Source: Chloroflexota bacterium
GTDB taxonomy: Bacteria > Chloroflexota > Ktedonobacteria > Ktedonobacterales > Ktedonobacteraceae
Reading direction: 5' to 3'
Length of the DNA: 5,637 nucleotides
NCBI GenBank assembly: GCA_005881295.1
Contig: VBHS01000409.1
Span: 1-5,637, forward strand
Every line of letters begins with the position of its first letter. The stretch's first letter is position 1. This document shows positions 4,966 to 5,637 of the stretch, in pieces. A program made the position numbers and the translations under genes. The notes beneath the pieces are model-generated. The model was not told where the DNA came from. It made no database searches and saw only the letters and a list, made by a program, of their open reading frames with translations.

Positions 4966-5637
4966 GGACCCGCTCCTGCTCCCTATCCCCTGCCACGCCC
5001 TCATCCTCCGTCAACTGCCGCGTCTCCCCATCCACCTTGCGTAAACGTATCAGGCTGTCAAGTCCCTGCTCAAAGGTATCATCATGGCTGATGACGATCA
5101 GTTGATCGAAGCCGCGCACGCGACGAATCTGTTCGGCCAGGTTGATGCGTCGCAGTTCATCCATATTCTGCGTTGGTTCGTCAAAAAAGGCAATGTTGAG
5201 CGTGGATAGCTTCTTGAGTAAGGCAAGCCGTACCGAGAGGGCCGCGCTCATCTGCTCGCCGCCACTCAACTGTGCGAAAGTACGGTTCACCCCCTGGCGC
5301 CGCAGTATAATTTCATAATCGTTCTGCCATGAGAGCTGCGCGGAGCGGTCGCCCATAATCTCGCCGTAGATGCGATTCGCCTCGGCTGAAATATCACTCA
5401 ACATGGCCTTCAAGACGTGCGGAGCGGCCTCCTTGATCAGTTTGCGGAAATGCTCCATCATCTGCTGCAGCTCTTCAAGCGTCGCCTTCTCCTTCTGCGC
5501 AGCTTCTAACGCGGCAAGGAACGCTTCCGCCTTCTGGATTTTCTGCTCATACTCGCTGATTTGTCTCTTCGTCAGTTGTATATCTTTCGCTAAGTCACTC
5601 CGTTTACTCCGCAGTTCCTTGATCTCCGCCTCAACCA
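4955..5637 (-). CDS. SbcC/Rad50-type SMC-family ATPase, C-terminal part (partial)
   Basis: Only the last 226 residues are visible; the frame stays open to the right edge. The first Met in view (5461) is internal: the 58 codons before it encode a charged, Glu/Lys/Gln-rich coiled coil (for example IKELRSKRSDLAKDIQ). The rest is the C-terminal ATPase lobe: ABC signature QLSGGEQ (LSGGEQ at 5269..5252), Walker B IAFFDEP (5194..5174) with catalytic Glu, a D-loop-like NMDELRR, and the H-loop ISHD (SHD at 5089..5081). This order is that of Rad50/SbcC, whose two lobes join over a long coiled coil to form an ATP-driven clamp for the Mre11/SbcD nuclease in DNA-end processing. The Walker A lobe and any zinc hook lie outside the window, so Rad50, SbcC and other SMC-like ATPases cannot be told apart. 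The ~30-residue tail after the H-loop is charged and unremarkable. The stop TAA (4957..4955) lies inside nurA. Confidence 0.85.
   Translation of the reverse strand, partial: VEAEIKELRSKRSDLAKDIQLTKRQISEYEQKIQKAEAFLAALEAAQKEKATLEELQQMMEHFRKLIKEAAPHVLKAMLSDISAEANRIYGEIMGDRSAQLSWQNDYEIILRRQGVNRTFAQLSGGEQMSAALSVRLALLKKLSTLNIAFFDEPTQNMDELRRINLAEQIRRVRGFDQLIVISHDDTFEQGLDSLIRLRKVDGETRQLTEDEGVAGDREQERVHAS
4973..4977 (-). promoter_or_regulatory. nurA Shine-Dalgarno within the upstream gene
   Basis: AGGAG on the minus strand is 7 nt before the ATG at 4965 and lies inside the end of the SbcC/Rad50-type gene. It decides the start against the ATG at 5004. Confidence 0.7.

Noticed and set aside
4966..5004. 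Upstream ATG at 5004 as the nurA start
   Set aside because: The 13 added residues have no homology-like character, and the strong AGGAG lies between the two ATGs at proper distance only for the one at 4965.

Overview
The window looks like chromosomal DNA from a Chloroflexota bacterium, probably the Ktedonobacteria. This is inferred from the combination of a multi-repeat WD40 protein, a CpXC zinc-ribbon protein, a DinB-like protein, a MogA/MoaB protein, and NurA next to an SbcC/Rad50-type ATPase. It also fits the mixed base composition and the short palindromic repeat between genes. No rRNA gene or other decisive taxonomic marker is present.

Left part, plus strand (1-1699). The left edge holds an open frame of uncertain strand and a small perfect palindrome. 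A 124-aa protein follows (151-525), built on a seven-residue repeat with regularly spaced Asp-His pairs; I do not recognise it. Its stop overlaps, as ATGA, the start of a histidine phosphatase gene (522-1077). That gene is broken: its N-terminal third and C-terminal third sit in different frames, and the middle with the second catalytic histidine is missing. An intact DinB-superfamily gene (1169-1699) comes next.

Junction (1695-1770). A 76-bp element with perfect 14-bp inverted ends fills the whole space between the convergent genes. It supplies the stop codon of the DinB-like gene and abuts the stop codon of the WD40 remnant.

Right part, minus strand (1771-5637). Reading leftwards from the right edge, the genes are the C-terminal end of an SbcC/Rad50-type ATPase, nurA, a CpXC-domain gene, a mogA/moaB-type gene and a WD40-repeat pseudogene. 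The ATPase and nurA genes overlap by 11 nt, and the CpXC and mogA genes are 5 nt apart with the mogA ribosome binding site inside the end of the CpXC gene. A 78-nt gap with a possible extended -10 promoter separates nurA from the CpXC gene. The ATPase and NurA form a recognisable DNA-end processing module. CpXC and MogA have no obvious link to it and may only be neighbours.

The most notable points are the two genes (phosphatase and WD40) that each carry a frame-shifting internal deletion, the WD40 one possibly across a 7-nt microhomology; the repeat element locked onto two stop codons; and the Asp-His heptad protein. I did not find a convincing new multi-gene system.
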